Part shown: one piece after another, positions 26,784 through 37,202 of the stretch | Numbering within the stretch: the first letter of the stretch is position 1 | How the letters are laid out: each line of letters opens with the position of its first letter | DNA from: Streptomyces xylophagus | Lineage (GTDB): Bacteria > Actinomycetota > Actinomycetes > Streptomycetales > Streptomycetaceae | DNA: 64,000 nt | Reading direction: 5' to 3' | Assembly: GCF_000716435.1 (NCBI RefSeq) | Contig: NZ_JNWO01000037.1 | Span: 1-64,000 of the forward strand | Position numbers and translations under genes: made by a program | Notes under the pieces: model-generated | The model's input: only the letters and a program-made list of their open reading frames with translations | Told to the model about the DNA's origin: nothing | Database searches by the model: none

Positions 26784-27671
26784 ATGAGGAGCAGAAACCC
26801 GGTCTTCTCGCGACGGGGGTTCAGCCGCGACAACGGCTACGCGGGCTTCAACACCGCGCCGCAGGCCGGGGGCCCCGCCGTAGGTACGCAGGGCAACCCG
26901 TACGCGGGGGGCAACCCCTACGCGCAGAACCCGTACGCCCAGCAGGACCTGCAGCAGGGCGCACCGCCCCAGGCCCCGGCCACCACCGGCCGGATGACCA
27001 TGGACGACGTCGTCCTGCGCACCGGCACCACTCTCGGCACGCTGATCGTGACGGCCGCGCTCGCCTGGGCGCTGCTCCCGGTCGACGACGCCAACCTCAG
27101 CCGTTCGTACGGCATCGGGATCGGCGCCGCGCTGATCGCGATGGTCCTGGGGTTCGTCCAGTCCTTCAAGCGCAAGCCCGTCCCCGCGCTGATCCTCTCG
27201 TACGCCGCCCTGGAAGGCGTCTTCCTCGGCGTCGTCTCCAGCGTCGTCGACAACCGCATCGCGAGCGGCGCGGCCATGCAGGCCGTGATCGGCACGATGG
27301 CGGTCTTCGCCGGCGTGCTCATCGCGTACCGCGCTGGCTGGATCCGCGTCAACCGCCGTTTCTACGGCTTCGTGATGGCGGCCGCGCTCGGCTTCATCCT
27401 GCTGATGGCCGTGAACCTGCTGTTCGCGGTGTTCGGCGGCGGTGACGGCCTCGGCTTCCGCAGCGGCCCGCTCGGCATCTTCTTCGGTGTCATCGGCATC
27501 ATCCTCGGCGCGTGCTTCCTCGCCCTCGACTTCAAGCAGGTCGAGGACGGCATCGCCTACGGCGCGCCCAAGGAAGAGGCCTGGCTCGCCGCCTTCGGGC
27601 TCACGCTGACGCTGGTGTGGATCTACATGGAGTTCCTGCGGATCCTCTCGATCCTCAACAGCAACAACTAG
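26784..27671 (+). CDS. Bax inhibitor-1/YccA family membrane protein
   Basis: Integral membrane protein of 295 residues with seven predicted helices after a ~75-residue Gly/Asn/Pro/Tyr-rich cytoplasmic tail (repeats of NPYA). The BI-1/YccA family domain runs from about residue 75 to the end. The family includes pH-sensitive calcium leak channels, and YccA modulates FtsH in E. coli; the role in Streptomyces is unknown. The ATG at 26784 follows GGAGGAG. A strong terminator hairpin follows. Confidence 0.85.
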   Translation: MRSRNPVFSRRGFSRDNGYAGFNTAPQAGGPAVGTQGNPYAGGNPYAQNPYAQQDLQQGAPPQAPATTGRMTMDDVVLRTGTTLGTLIVTAALAWALLPVDDANLSRSYGIGIGAALIAMVLGFVQSFKRKPVPALILSYAALEGVFLGVVSSVVDNRIASGAAMQAVIGTMAVFAGVLIAYRAGWIRVNRRFYGFVMAAALGFILLMAVNLLFAVFGGGDGLGFRSGPLGIFFGVIGIILGACFLALDFKQVEDGIAYGAPKEEAWLAAFGLTLTLVWIYMEFLRILSILNSNN

Positions 27672-27710
27672 CGGTAGCGGCTGCGCCGGCAGCCGCGGTG
27701 ACGTGCGCGA

Positions 27711-27740
27711 AAGGGCCCCGGGTTCGTTCCCGGGGCCCTT
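27711..27740 (+). terminator. Terminator hairpin after Bax-inhibitor gene
   Basis: A perfect 12-bp stem (27711-27722 with 27729-27740) and 6-nt loop, no T-tract. It sits between convergent genes and may work in both directions. Confidence 0.75.
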
Positions 27741-27772
27741 CGTCGTCTCGTGGTCATGTCTGCGGTGCGCGC

Positions 27773-28003
27773 CTAGAGCAGTTTGCGCGCGGCCCTCCTC
27801 AGGTCGTACTCGTGAATGATCGCCTTGGCGTGGCCGTACGCGAGGTCGTGCTCGGCGCGGAGCCAGCTGACCTTCTCCTCGAAGCGGAAGAGGGCGGGGC
27901 CTTCGTCGACGGTGCGCAGCCAGTCGGACACTTCACGACCGGTGCAATGGGGGATGCGGGCGAGCATGTTGCGGTGGGTCTCCTGGGAGAACACTTGGGA
28001 CAT
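27773..28003 (-). CDS. DUF4287 domain protein
   Basis: Small protein of 76 residues. The sequence (TGREVSDWLRTVDEGP, then EEKVSWLRAEHDLAYGHAKAIIHEYDLRRAAR) matches the DUF4287 family, widespread in actinobacteria and of unknown function. The ATG at 28003 has GGAGG 5 nt upstream, better than the in-frame ATG at 28021. It is convergent with the Bax-inhibitor gene. Confidence 0.75.
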   Translation of the reverse strand: MSQVFSQETHRNMLARIPHCTGREVSDWLRTVDEGPALFRFEEKVSWLRAEHDLAYGHAKAIIHEYDLRRAARKLL

Positions 28004-28093
28004 CGGCGCCTCCGGACGCATGGGGTGTAAGCCGGTCCTTCAAGTCACCGTGCCTGAGCGTTCGCCCGTTGGCAACAGTCCCGGTACGGCGCG

Positions 28094-28099
28094 TAGTCT
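28094..28099 (+). promoter_or_regulatory. -10 box of leaderless transcript (28106 gene)
   Basis: TAGTCT lies exactly 6 nt before the GTG at 28106, which is followed by a second GTG. No ribosome site precedes the start. Confidence 0.5.
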
Positions 28100-28105
28100 C
28101 GCGGC

Positions 28106-28417
28106 GTGGTGGATACGACGCGGTTGACTCAAGCGGTGGATCACTTTGCGGACCGGCTCAGGGCTGCGCCGCAGAGCCGTTTGCAGCGGGGCGCTGCCGC
28201 GGAGGCGCTGGCGCTGGCCAGGGAAATGACTCGGCGGGCGCAGTTGGTGGAGGAGCCCGGGGTGGAGCCTCGGGAGATGCCTGACGCGGGGATGTTCGCC
28301 GCGGCGGATCAAATCACCGTTGCCGTACATGACTTCGCGCTCGTGTTGGTGAATGACGCCGAGGTTGATGAGGCGTTGGGGTTGGTTGCGGAGGCGCAGA
28401 AGAGGGCGGGGGTCTGA
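28106..28417 (+). CDS. Hypothetical helical protein
   Basis: A 103-residue, mostly helical, soluble protein rich in Ala, Arg and Glu with no motif I recognise. Codon usage is typical of Streptomyces coding DNA and the frame is well formed. Start GTG 28106 is supported by the TAGTCT box 6 nt upstream. It stands alone, divergent from the DUF4287 gene across about 100 bp and followed by a repeat-rich intergenic region. Confidence 0.6.
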   Translation: MVDTTRLTQAVDHFADRLRAAPQSRLQRGAAAEALALAREMTRRAQLVEEPGVEPREMPDAGMFAAADQITVAVHDFALVLVNDAEVDEALGLVAEAQKRAGV

Positions 28418-28446
28418 GGCTGCGTTGGCGGCTGCGGGCGCGTTGT

Positions 28447-28667
28447 GGCTGGTCGCGCAGTTCCCCGCGCCCCTGAGGGGGTTCTGTTGTGGGTTGGCTG
28501 CGGGTGGGTCGTGGTTGCTCGCGCCCACGCGGCGGAGCCGCAAATTGACACAGCCCCGCGCCCCTAAAAACTCAGGCCCGCCGTGTCTTTCGGGGGCGCG
28601 CAGCTCTCCGCGCCCCTGAAAACTGGGCCCGAGTTACGAAGGGGCGCGGGGAACTGCGCGACCAGCC
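28447..28667. repeat. Streptomyces dispersed repeat with 28-bp inverted ends
   Basis: Segments 28447-28474 and 28640-28667 are perfect 28-bp inverted copies of the GCGCAGTTCCCCGCGCCCC-type element I know as common in Streptomyces intergenic DNA. Two partial copies (around 28552 and 28592) lie between them. No gene is present in 28418-28712. Confidence 0.75.
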
Positions 28668-28712
28668 CCCACCGGCCCGCGCTCGAAAACGAACCGGCGC
28701 ACCCCCGAGAAA

Positions 28713-29501
28713 TCAGAGTGACGCTATGACCCTGTCCGCCAGGATGTAGACGTTCTCCTGGCCGCACGCGAAGGTCAACGTGTAGGCGCCGGAGACACCC
28801 GAGCCGCCCAACAGGAACGGGGTTTCGCCCGCACGGAGCGCCGCGGCGAGGCGTTCGGCGGTTTCGCGGTGGCCCGGGGTCATGCAGAGGGTGGTGCCGT
28901 CGGCGAAGACGTAGACGTCGAGGGTGCCGAGGGGGCCGGGGCGGACGTCGGCCAGTTCTACGGCGGACTCGGCGAGTTCCTCCAGCGTTGCCACCGTGCG
29001 TTCGTGGTCGTTGGCGACCGGTGACTGGGCCGGGACGAAGTCCGGGTGGGACGGGTGGCGGCGGCGGGCCGCGGCCAGTTCGGGGGACTCCCCGGCGAAC
29101 TCGTCGGCGTCCGTGAACGGCTCGGTGACCGGCTCCAGCGGTTCGAGGCCCACGAAGTCGCTCTGGCGGGGCAGGAACAGCTCGCTGTCGGGCAGACCCA
29201 GCAGGGTCGGCACCTCGGTGTCGCGGGACTCCTGGGCGGCCCAGAAGGCCCGCGCCTCGGCCAGTTCCCGCTCCCGCTCCTCGGCCAGTGCCTCGGCGAC
29301 GGCGGCGCGTATCTCATCCGCGTCGGTGTGGGTGCGGGCGGCGGGCACGAGCGCCCTTACGGCGGCGGCCCGGCCCTCGGCCAGTTCGGTGTGCAGGGCC
29401 GCTACCTGGCGACGCAGCACCAAGAGGGTGCGCAGGACGGCGACGCCCACGGCGCCTGTGGCGGCCGTGGTGAGCAGCAAAGCGATCGGCATGGCGCTCA
29501 C
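28713..29501 (-). CDS. Membrane-anchored hypothetical protein
   Basis: The 262-residue protein has one N-terminal membrane helix (about residues 4-26), a helical Ala/Glu-rich stretch likely to form a coiled coil (about 30-90), an acidic linker and a C-terminal globular part (about 165-262) with VYVFADGTTLCMTPGHRETAERL. I do not recognise a characterised domain. The start is the GTG at 29501 (GGGAG 8 nt upstream); the ATG at 29492 is an alternative. It follows the dispersed repeat on the far side and has no operon partner. Confidence 0.65.
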   Translation of the reverse strand: MSAMPIALLLTTAATGAVGVAVLRTLLVLRRQVAALHTELAEGRAAAVRALVPAARTHTDADEIRAAVAEALAEERERELAEARAFWAAQESRDTEVPTLLGLPDSELFLPRQSDFVGLEPLEPVTEPFTDADEFAGESPELAAARRRHPSHPDFVPAQSPVANDHERTVATLEELAESAVELADVRPGPLGTLDVYVFADGTTLCMTPGHRETAERLAAALRAGETPFLLGGSGVSGAYTLTFACGQENVYILADRVIASL

Positions 29502-29699
29502 TGACGTACTCCCGGTTCAAAGTCGACCCCCGACTTCCTACATCAGCTTGAAGGGCGGACTAACCAGCTGTCAGTGCGTAACGTCACGAAACGGGCAGGA
29601 CTTTGGGCCCGATGTTTGGTGGTGAAACGGTCCTGACCTGGGAAAATCCCTCTCCGAAGGGAGATAGGTCACATCCTGGGGGAGATTGGATCACAAATC

Positions 29700-29734
29700 G
29701 GCCCAGAACCCAGGTGGTTACTGGGTTCCGGGCC
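29700..29734 (-). terminator. Terminator hairpin of acetyl-CoA acetyltransferase
   Basis: Arms 29700-29713 and 29721-29734 pair over 14 positions with one mismatch. The hairpin lies 53 bp beyond the stop of the minus-strand thiolase. Confidence 0.6.
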
Positions 29735-29787
29735 TGAAGGTGACGCAAAGTTCCCGTGCGATTACGGGGAGTTGGTCATCTCGTTGG

Positions 29788-31008
29788 TCAGCTGAGGCGC
29801 TCGATGACCATCGCCATGCCCTGGCCGCCGCCGACGCACATCGTCTCCAGACCGAACTGCTTGTCGTGGAACTGGAGGGAGTTGATCAGCGTGCCGGTGA
29901 TGCGGGCGCCGGTCATGCCGAAGGGGTGGCCGACGGCGATCGCGCCGCCGTTCACGTTCAGCTTCTCCAGCGGGATGTTCAGGTCGCGGTAGGACGGGAT
30001 CACCTGGGCGGCGAACGCCTCGTTGATCTCGAACAGGTCGATGTCGTCGACGGTGAGACCGGCGCGGCCGAGGGCCTGCTTGGAGGCTTCCACCGGGCCG
30101 AGGCCCATGATCTCGGGAGAGAGGCCGGAGACACCGGTCGACACGATCCGCGCCAGCGGGGTCAGGCCCAGCTCGCGGGCCTTGGTGTCGCTCATGATGA
30201 CGACCGCGGCGGCGCCGTCGTTCAGCGGGCAGCAGTTGCCGGCGGTGACCAGGCCGTCGGGGCGGAAGACCGGCTTGAGGCCGGAGACACCCTCCAGGGT
30301 GACGCCGGCGCGCGGCCCGTCGTCCTTGCTGACGACCGTGCCGTCGGGCAGCGTGACCGGGGTGATCTCGCGCTCCCAGAAGCCGTTCTTGATGGCTTCC
30401 TCGGCGAGGTTCTGCGAACGGACGCCGAACTCGTCCATGTCCTGGCGGGTGACGCCCTTGATCCGGGCGAGGTTCTCCGCGGTCTGGCCCATCGCGATGT
30501 ACGGGTCGGGGAGCAGGCCGTCCTCACGCGGGTCGTGCCAGGTGGAGCCCTCGGACGCGGCGGTGGCGGCGGTGCGGGCCTGCGCCTCTTCGAAGATCGG
30601 GTTCGTGGTGCCCGGGAGGCCGTCCGAGCTGCCCTTGGCGTAACGGGAGACCATCTCGACACCGGCCGAGATGAAGACGTCGCCCTCGCCGGCCTTGATG
30701 GCGTGCAGGGCCATGCGGCTGGTCTGCAGGGACGAGGAACAGTAACGGGTGATCGTGCAGCCCGGCAGGTGGTCCATGCCCATCTGTACGGCGACGATCC
30801 GGCCGAGGTTGTAGCCCTGCTCGCCGCCGGGGAGGCCGCAGCCGAGCATCAGGTCCTCGATGAGCTTCGGGTCCAGCTCGGGGATCTTCGCGAGGGCGGC
30901 CTGGATGATCGTGGCGGTGAGGTCGTCGGGGCGCAGGTCCTTGAGGGAGCCCTTGACGGCGCGGCCGATGGGGGAGCGGGCGGTCGAGACGATGACGGCT
31001 TCGGGCAT
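29788..31008 (-). CDS. Acetyl-CoA C-acyltransferase (thiolase)
   Basis: Condenses or cleaves acyl-CoA: acetoacetyl-CoA synthesis or beta-oxidation. The 406-residue enzyme has the acyl-enzyme cysteine C90 in [10 protein letters not shown], the NEAFAAQ and [10 protein letters not shown] motifs, and the second catalytic cysteine in CVGGGQG. The ATG at 31008 has GGAG 5 nt upstream; a GTG at 31011 is also in frame. Whether it is biosynthetic or degradative cannot be told. The TAAGCGCTTG palindrome at about 31119-31128 in its promoter region resembles TetR-type operators of fatty-acid genes. Confidence 0.92.
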   Translation of the reverse strand: MPEAVIVSTARSPIGRAVKGSLKDLRPDDLTATIIQAALAKIPELDPKLIEDLMLGCGLPGGEQGYNLGRIVAVQMGMDHLPGCTITRYCSSSLQTSRMALHAIKAGEGDVFISAGVEMVSRYAKGSSDGLPGTTNPIFEEAQARTAATAASEGSTWHDPREDGLLPDPYIAMGQTAENLARIKGVTRQDMDEFGVRSQNLAEEAIKNGFWEREITPVTLPDGTVVSKDDGPRAGVTLEGVSGLKPVFRPDGLVTAGNCCPLNDGAAAVVIMSDTKARELGLTPLARIVSTGVSGLSPEIMGLGPVEASKQALGRAGLTVDDIDLFEINEAFAAQVIPSYRDLNIPLEKLNVNGGAIAVGHPFGMTGARITGTLINSLQFHDKQFGLETMCVGGGQGMAMVIERLS

Positions 31009-31408
31009 CACGGCTCCATTGGCGTTCGTACGGTGTGATGTGCGGGGCTCCTTGGGAAGTTACCCGTACGTATGGCACAGGTCACGGGGATCGCTGTGTG
31101 ACCCTGACCGCAATTGTCTAAGCGCTTGCTTGGGCCTCCGGCGGTAGAGCGGGCCAGTGGTGCGGCTGGGTCGGGGCGGACGTCCCAAGGGGCTCCGCCC
31201 CCCGGACCCCCGACCTATGCCCACCCACCACCCGACTCGGTGGGTCGAGAAGCGCGCCGGCCCCCAGCCCGTCCGGCGGACGACTGGCGCGGGCGTCCCT
31301 GGGGGCTGCGCCCCCAGACCCCCATCGGCCTGAACGGCCTCGTCCTCAAACGCCGGACGGGCTGGAGGGTGCCGGCTCCGGGATCTGCACCCCCGGGCCC
31401 ATCCGGGC
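31009..31408. repeat. Intergenic mosaic of dispersed repeats
   Basis: This 400-bp interval has no gene. It holds the thiolase promoter side (palindrome AAGCGCTT at 31120-31127), two related GTCCC...GGGGCTCCGCCCC / GGGGGCTGCGCCCCC hairpin units (around 31182-31208 and 31294-31325), and a 15-bp perfect inverted repeat (31264-31278 with 31351-31365). The last is the CGCCGGACGGGCTG element common in Streptomyces. Confidence 0.65.
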
Positions 31409-32509
31409 CTACGCCCGCCCACCGCCGGTCTCGGCCGGTCGAGAAGTCGCCGAGACGGACGAGTGGACCGGCGACGCCTCCGGCATCCGGCGTCGCTTCC
31501 GCCGCTTCAGCAGAGCCCACGGCCCCCGCGGCCCCGTAGGCATCGCCGCCGTGACCTCCGTGCCCGGCTCCGAAGCCGCCTCCGCGGCGGCCCGTGCCAC
31601 CGGGAGGAAGCCCTCGCGGCGGGACGCGTCCGGGCGGTCCTCTTCCGCCGGCCAGAGGCCCAGCGCCGCGCAGACGGTCGGGAGGACCGCCATCGCCGCC
31701 GTCGCGTAGCCCTCCGCCGAGGGGTGGAAGTTGTCCGGGCCGAACAGCTCGCGCGGGTTCGCCGCGAACTCGGGGCCCAGCAGGTCGCCCAGCGACACCG
31801 TGCGGCCGCCCTGCTCGACCGTGCCGATCGTCTGGGCCGCCGCCAGCTGCCGGGAGGCCCGGCGGGCCAGCCAGCGCAGGGGCTGCTGGACCTGTTCCAC
31901 CGTCCCCAGGTCGGGACAGGTGCCGACGACCACCTCGGCGCCGGCCGTGCGCAGCCGTCGTACCGTCGCCGAGAGGTGGCGGACCGAGCGGGTCGGGTGC
32001 ATGCGGTGGGTGACGTCGTTCGCGCCGATCATGATCACGCAGACGTCGGGGACCCGGGAGGTGTCCGCGAGGGCGAGCGCCACCTGGCGGTCGAGGTCGT
32101 CGGACTGGGCGCCGGGGAGGGCCACGTTGCGCAGTTCGACCGGGCGTTCCGAGACTGCCGCCAGGCCCGAGGCCAGCAGCGCGCCCGGGGTCTGGGCCGC
32201 CCGGTGCACGCCCTGCCCGGCGGCCGTGGAGTCGCCGAGCATGGTCAGCCGGATCGGGGGTTCACCCGGGGTGTCGTAGACATGGCCGTACCGGCCGTCC
32301 GCGCTCGGCACATGGTTGCTGCCCGGCGCATGGCCGTTGCCCACATGGCGCTTCACGAAGCGGACCTCGGCCAGCACCAGGCCGACGGCCGCCGCGCCCA
32401 CCAGTCCGACCCCGCCACCGCCGTACGCCGCACCGGCCGCGATCCGCCGGGCCACCCGCGCCCTCGACATCTTCGTCATACGCCGCCGCCACCTCCTCTG
32501 AGCCGTCAC
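31409..32509 (-). CDS. SGNH/GDSL-family hydrolase, membrane-anchored
   Basis: Esterase/lipase-type serine hydrolase of up to 366 residues. After a basic N terminus and one membrane helix (about 23-46), the SGNH blocks appear: GDSTAAGQG (nucleophile Ser) near 93, the Gly-containing segment, GAND near 160, and DNFHPSAEGY with the catalytic Asp/His near 262-266. The C-terminal 60 residues are basic and low complexity. The start may be GTG 32509 (AAGGAG close by) or ATG 32479. It is divergent from the cystathionine beta-synthase gene. The substrate, perhaps a cell-envelope ester, is unknown. Confidence 0.85.
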   Translation of the reverse strand: MTAQRRWRRRMTKMSRARVARRIAAGAAYGGGGVGLVGAAAVGLVLAEVRFVKRHVGNGHAPGSNHVPSADGRYGHVYDTPGEPPIRLTMLGDSTAAGQGVHRAAQTPGALLASGLAAVSERPVELRNVALPGAQSDDLDRQVALALADTSRVPDVCVIMIGANDVTHRMHPTRSVRHLSATVRRLRTAGAEVVVGTCPDLGTVEQVQQPLRWLARRASRQLAAAQTIGTVEQGGRTVSLGDLLGPEFAANPRELFGPDNFHPSAEGYATAAMAVLPTVCAALGLWPAEEDRPDASRREGFLPVARAAAEAASEPGTEVTAAMPTGPRGPWALLKRRKRRRMPEASPVHSSVSATSRPAETGGGRA

Positions 32510-32625
32510 CCACTCCTTGCCCCGAACAGCACGTCGCCCAATCTCAACAGGCGGTGAACGTCATTTCCGGGCCTTAGGCTGGCCAGACCATTCACGACAC
32601 TTCTTTGCAGCAACCGGAGACAACG

Positions 32626-34017
<1,392 letters not shown>

Positions 34018-34429
34018 GAAACGTCCGGTGAACGGGCCGTGACGGCGGCGACTTTGCGGTTGCCCACCCAAACGGTGGACTTCGTTGAAGTGGTACGAGC
34101 GCGTCACGTCCACGCAGCACCCGCTTAACACGGGTACGGCAGATTGATGGATGTCGGCAGGGCGGGAGCGGCTCCCCGCCTCGCCGACACAAAAACGGCG
34201 TCACGGACCTCCGGAGCGGCTCCCGGACCTCCACCGACGCCTAGGACGCGCACGCCCGGCCCTGACCCGGCACGCGTCCCTCGCGGGGACCGCCGTCGTC
34301 CCGCCCTCCCGGCAACGGGGGGTGCGGCGGTCCCCGCGCATAGCTTTTCTACGGCCCTGTAGTGGCCCAACTCCCCAGCACGTGACCGGCGTTGGTGCCC
34401 CCACAGGGCCCTGAAATCGCCAGGGACGC
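34018..34429. other. Intergenic region after cbs, no gene
   Basis: No supported coding region in 412 bp. An imperfect hairpin spans 34152-34189 (TGTCGGC with GCCGACA at its base) and may end transcription between the convergent cbs and membrane-protein genes. The sequence has many stops and no codon bias. Confidence 0.55.
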
Positions 34430-34873
34430 TCAGTCCTCCCACTCGCTGTCCTGTGAGGACTTCCCGCGTCGTACGCCTCCGAACAATCCCGGATTCGTGC
34501 GTGCCGCCTGTACCGCGTTCACCCCGACGATGCCGGCCCAGGCCACCAGGAGTCCGGGGAGATGGGCGATGCCGCCGCCGATCGCGGAGAGCGGGATCGC
34601 CAGCACCATCGAGACGATGCCGAAGCCGAACCGCTCGCCCCACGAGTCGGTGGGCTTCGGCCCGCCGCGTGAGCCGCGGGCGACCACCATCTGCTGCTCG
34701 GCCATCTGCCGGCGCACCCGGCGCTCCACCGCGCCGTCGATGCGCTGGTCGACCTTCTCCAGGAACGAGTCGACCAGCGCCGACTCGTACTCGTCGCCCA
34801 GCTCCCTGCGCGCCTGCAGGGTGGCGTTGAGTTCCTTCTTGAGTTCGGCGTCGTGCGCGTCCATTCCCGTCAT
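34430..34873 (-). CDS. Small integral membrane protein with coiled-coil N terminus
   Basis: The 147-residue protein has an acidic helical N terminus (AELKKELNATLQARRELGDEYESALVDSFLEKVDQRID) and two adjacent membrane helices (about 90-130, FGIVSMVLAIPLSAIGGGI and LPGLLVAWAGIVGVNAV), ending in a charged tail. Function unknown; conserved in actinobacteria as far as I recall. The ATG at 34873 follows a TAATCT box by 7 nt on the minus strand with no ribosome site, so a leaderless message is likely. The ATG at 34864 is an alternative. Confidence 0.7.
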   Translation of the reverse strand: MTGMDAHDAELKKELNATLQARRELGDEYESALVDSFLEKVDQRIDGAVERRVRRQMAEQQMVVARGSRGGPKPTDSWGERFGFGIVSMVLAIPLSAIGGGIAHLPGLLVAWAGIVGVNAVQAARTNPGLFGGVRRGKSSQDSEWED

Positions 34874-34880
34874 GCGACTC

Positions 34881-34886
34881 AGATTA
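34881..34886 (-). promoter_or_regulatory. -10 box of leaderless transcript (34873 gene)
   Basis: Read on the minus strand, TAATCT ends 7 nt before the ATG at 34873, placing transcription start at or next to the start codon. Confidence 0.45.
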
Positions 34887-36482
34887 GGGAGCGGTCGCGC
34901 CCGCTGCACTGGGGATAGCCCCCCTGTTGGAAGTCGGGTTCACCTGGAGCACCCCGAGCGACTCCAGCACCCTGCGGTGGGCGTGCTCGACGCCCGTGAT
35001 GCGGACCTCGATACCCCGGTCGCGCAGCTCGCCCACCGCGTCCTTCAGCGCGAGCGCGCCCGTCGCGTCGACCGCCGTGAGGCCTGACAGTCGTAGGTCT
35101 ACGGCCGTCACGTCCTGGACGTCGGCCAGGCTGCGGCGGAAGCGGTGGGCGGCGGCGAAGAGGAGCGGGCCGTCGAAGCGGTACGTCACCGTGCCGGAGG
35201 CGGTGTCGGGGAGTTCGGCCGGGGTCAGGCGCGTGCCGCGCATCGCCGCGCGCAGGGCCAGCAGGACCGAGACGCCGAGGCCGATGAGCACGGCCCGCAC
35301 CAGGTCCAGGGCGAGGGTGCCGGCCGCCGTGAGGACCAGGACCAGGGCGTCCCCGTGCGTCGAGCGGGCCATCGCGCGGACCGCGTCCGTCTCCACCATG
35401 CGGATCGCCGTCGCCAGCAGCACTCCGGCCAGTGCGGCCAGCGGGATACGGCCCACCAGGGGTGCCGCGACCGCGACGATCCCGGCGAGGATCACGGCGT
35501 GCGCGAGTGCGGCCAGGCGGGAGGTGGCGCCTGTGCGGACGTTGACCGCCGTGCGGGCGATGGCGCCTGTCGCCGGGACGCCACCGAAGAGCGGGGCCGC
35601 GAGGTTGGCGATGCCCTGGCCGAAGAGTTCCTTGCCGGGGTCGTGGCGTTCGCCGGGGCGCATCGCGTCCGCGACGGAGGCGGAGAGGAGGGACTCCAGG
35701 GCGGCCAGCGCCGCCACCGCTGCGGCGGGGAGGAGCAGAGTCGGGATGCGGGAGACGTCCAGGAAGGCGAGGGAGGGGGCCGGGAGCGAGGCCGGGAGTG
35801 TGCCCAGGCGCGTGACGTGCAGGTGCAGGGCCTCCGAGACGACCGTCGCCACGCCAACTGCCGCCAGGGAGAAGGGAACCGTCGGTTTCCAGCGCGCCCC
35901 GGCCAGCATCAGCGCGGCCGAACCGAGGGCCAGGAGCAGGGCCGCCCAGTGCGGGGTCGCGTCGAACTCCTCGACCGCCCTTGCCGCGACCACCGCGACC
36001 TGGTCACCGCTCGGGGTGGGCACGCCGAGCGCGGACGGCACCTGCTGGAGCCCGATCACACACGCGATGCCGATGGTGAAACCGGCGATCACCGGCGCGG
36101 GGACGTACGCCATCGCCGCCCCCGCGCGGGCGAACGCGAGCCCGAGGAGCATGACGCCGGCGATCAGACCGACCGTCAGGACGCCGTTCGCGCCGTACTC
36201 GTGGACGATCGGGACGAGGACGACGGTCATCGCGCCGGTCGGCCCGCTGACCTGGCGCGCGGAGCCGCCGAACAGCGCGGCGAGCGAGCCCGCGACGATC
36301 GCGGTGATCAGTCCGGAGGCCGCCCCGAGACCGGACGTGACCCCGAAACCGAGGGCGAGGGGGAGTGCTACGACGGCGACGGTGAGGCCGCACAGCAGGT
36401 CGCGGCGCGGGGCGCGGGTCATGGTGCGGAGGTCGGCGGTGGAGGGCAGGACGGAGAGCACGCCGTTCATGGGCATGGGCAC
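34884..36482 (-). CDS. SulP-family anion transporter with STAS domain
   Basis: Inner-membrane transporter of 532 residues with about 10-12 helices. It has the SulP signature segments PLALGFGVTSGLGAASGLITAI, SGPTGAMTVVL and NLAAPLFGGVPATGAIARTAVN, and a C-terminal STAS domain (about 430-515, TAVDLRLSGLTAVDATGALALKDAV). Family members move sulfate or bicarbonate. The carbonic anhydrase gene 51 bp upstream on the same strand points to bicarbonate/CO2. The start is the GTG at 36482 or the ATGs at 36476/36470. The STAS domain may gate transport. Confidence 0.88.
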   Translation of the reverse strand: MPMPMNGVLSVLPSTADLRTMTRAPRRDLLCGLTVAVVALPLALGFGVTSGLGAASGLITAIVAGSLAALFGGSARQVSGPTGAMTVVLVPIVHEYGANGVLTVGLIAGVMLLGLAFARAGAAMAYVPAPVIAGFTIGIACVIGLQQVPSALGVPTPSGDQVAVVAARAVEEFDATPHWAALLLALGSAALMLAGARWKPTVPFSLAAVGVATVVSEALHLHVTRLGTLPASLPAPSLAFLDVSRIPTLLLPAAAVAALAALESLLSASVADAMRPGERHDPGKELFGQGIANLAAPLFGGVPATGAIARTAVNVRTGATSRLAALAHAVILAGIVAVAAPLVGRIPLAALAGVLLATAIRMVETDAVRAMARSTHGDALVLVLTAAGTLALDLVRAVLIGLGVSVLLALRAAMRGTRLTPAELPDTASGTVTYRFDGPLLFAAAHRFRRSLADVQDVTAVDLRLSGLTAVDATGALALKDAVGELRDRGIEVRITGVEHAHRRVLESLGVLQVNPTSNRGAIPSAAGATAP

Positions 36483-36533
36483 GGGTTTCTCTGCAGAGGG
36501 GGGAACGCGCTTACGGCAGTGGGGAGTTGGGGG

Positions 36534-37202
36534 CTACGGCAGCAGGGACACGAGCCCCGTGTCGAGGTCGAAGCGGGCCGCGACGACATGCGCGGAGGTG
36601 AAGGCGGGGTCCGCGCGGATCGCGTCTCGTACCCAGGCCGTGTGGGCGGTCATCGTGTGCTCGGCCCAGTCGCCGGGCAGCGCCCGGGTGCGGCGGGCGG
36701 CCGGGCTGATCTCGTCCACGAGGAGCGCGAGATGTCCGGGGACGGGCGTGCCGGTCTCCAGGTGCGCGAGGGTCGCCGCCACCGCCCCGCAGCGCTCGTG
36801 GCCGAGCACCAGCACCAGGGGGATGCGCAGTTCCTCGACGCCGTACTGGATGGACCCGAGCACCGCCTCGTCCAGGACCTCGCCGGCCGTCCTTATGCAC
36901 AGCAGGTCGCCGAGGCCCTGGTCGAAGACCAGCTCGGGCGGCACCCGGGAGTCGATGCAGCCGACGATCACCGCGAACGGGTGCTGTGCGGTGGCCAGTT
37001 GGTGGCGCAGCCGACGGCTCTCGTCCGGGTGGCGGGAGTGGCCGGTGGCGTAGCGGCGGTTGCCGTCCAGGAGTTCGGCGAGCGCGGCGGGGGCGGTGGT
37101 CGGGTGGGGGTGTGGGCCGACGGCGGCGGTGGCGGTCGCGGGGGTGGCGGCCAGCGCGCCGACGGCGGTGGCCGTCAGAAAGGCCCTGCGGTTCGAGGCC
37201 AT
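36534..37202 (-). CDS. Beta-carbonic anhydrase, Tat-exported
   Basis: Zinc enzyme interconverting CO2 and bicarbonate, 222 residues. The zinc ligands appear in CIDSRVPPE (Cys, Asp, Arg) and LGHERCGAV (His, Cys). The N terminus SNRRAFLTATAVGALAAT is a twin-arginine (RRxFL) signal ending near residue 27, so the enzyme acts outside the membrane. That is unusual for beta-class enzymes, which are mostly cytoplasmic. The ATG at 37202 has GAGGA upstream. It precedes the SulP transporter and is probably co-transcribed with it, suggesting surface hydration of CO2 coupled to bicarbonate uptake. Confidence 0.9.
   Translation of the reverse strand: MASNRRAFLTATAVGALAATPATATAAVGPHPHPTTAPAALAELLDGNRRYATGHSRHPDESRRLRHQLATAQHPFAVIVGCIDSRVPPELVFDQGLGDLLCIRTAGEVLDEAVLGSIQYGVEELRIPLVLVLGHERCGAVAATLAHLETGTPVPGHLALLVDEISPAARRTRALPGDWAEHTMTAHTAWVRDAIRADPAFTSAHVVAARFDLDTGLVSLLP

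Noticed and set aside
34018..34429. A small gene after cbs
   Set aside because: Open frames here overlap on several strands without codon bias or ribosome sites.
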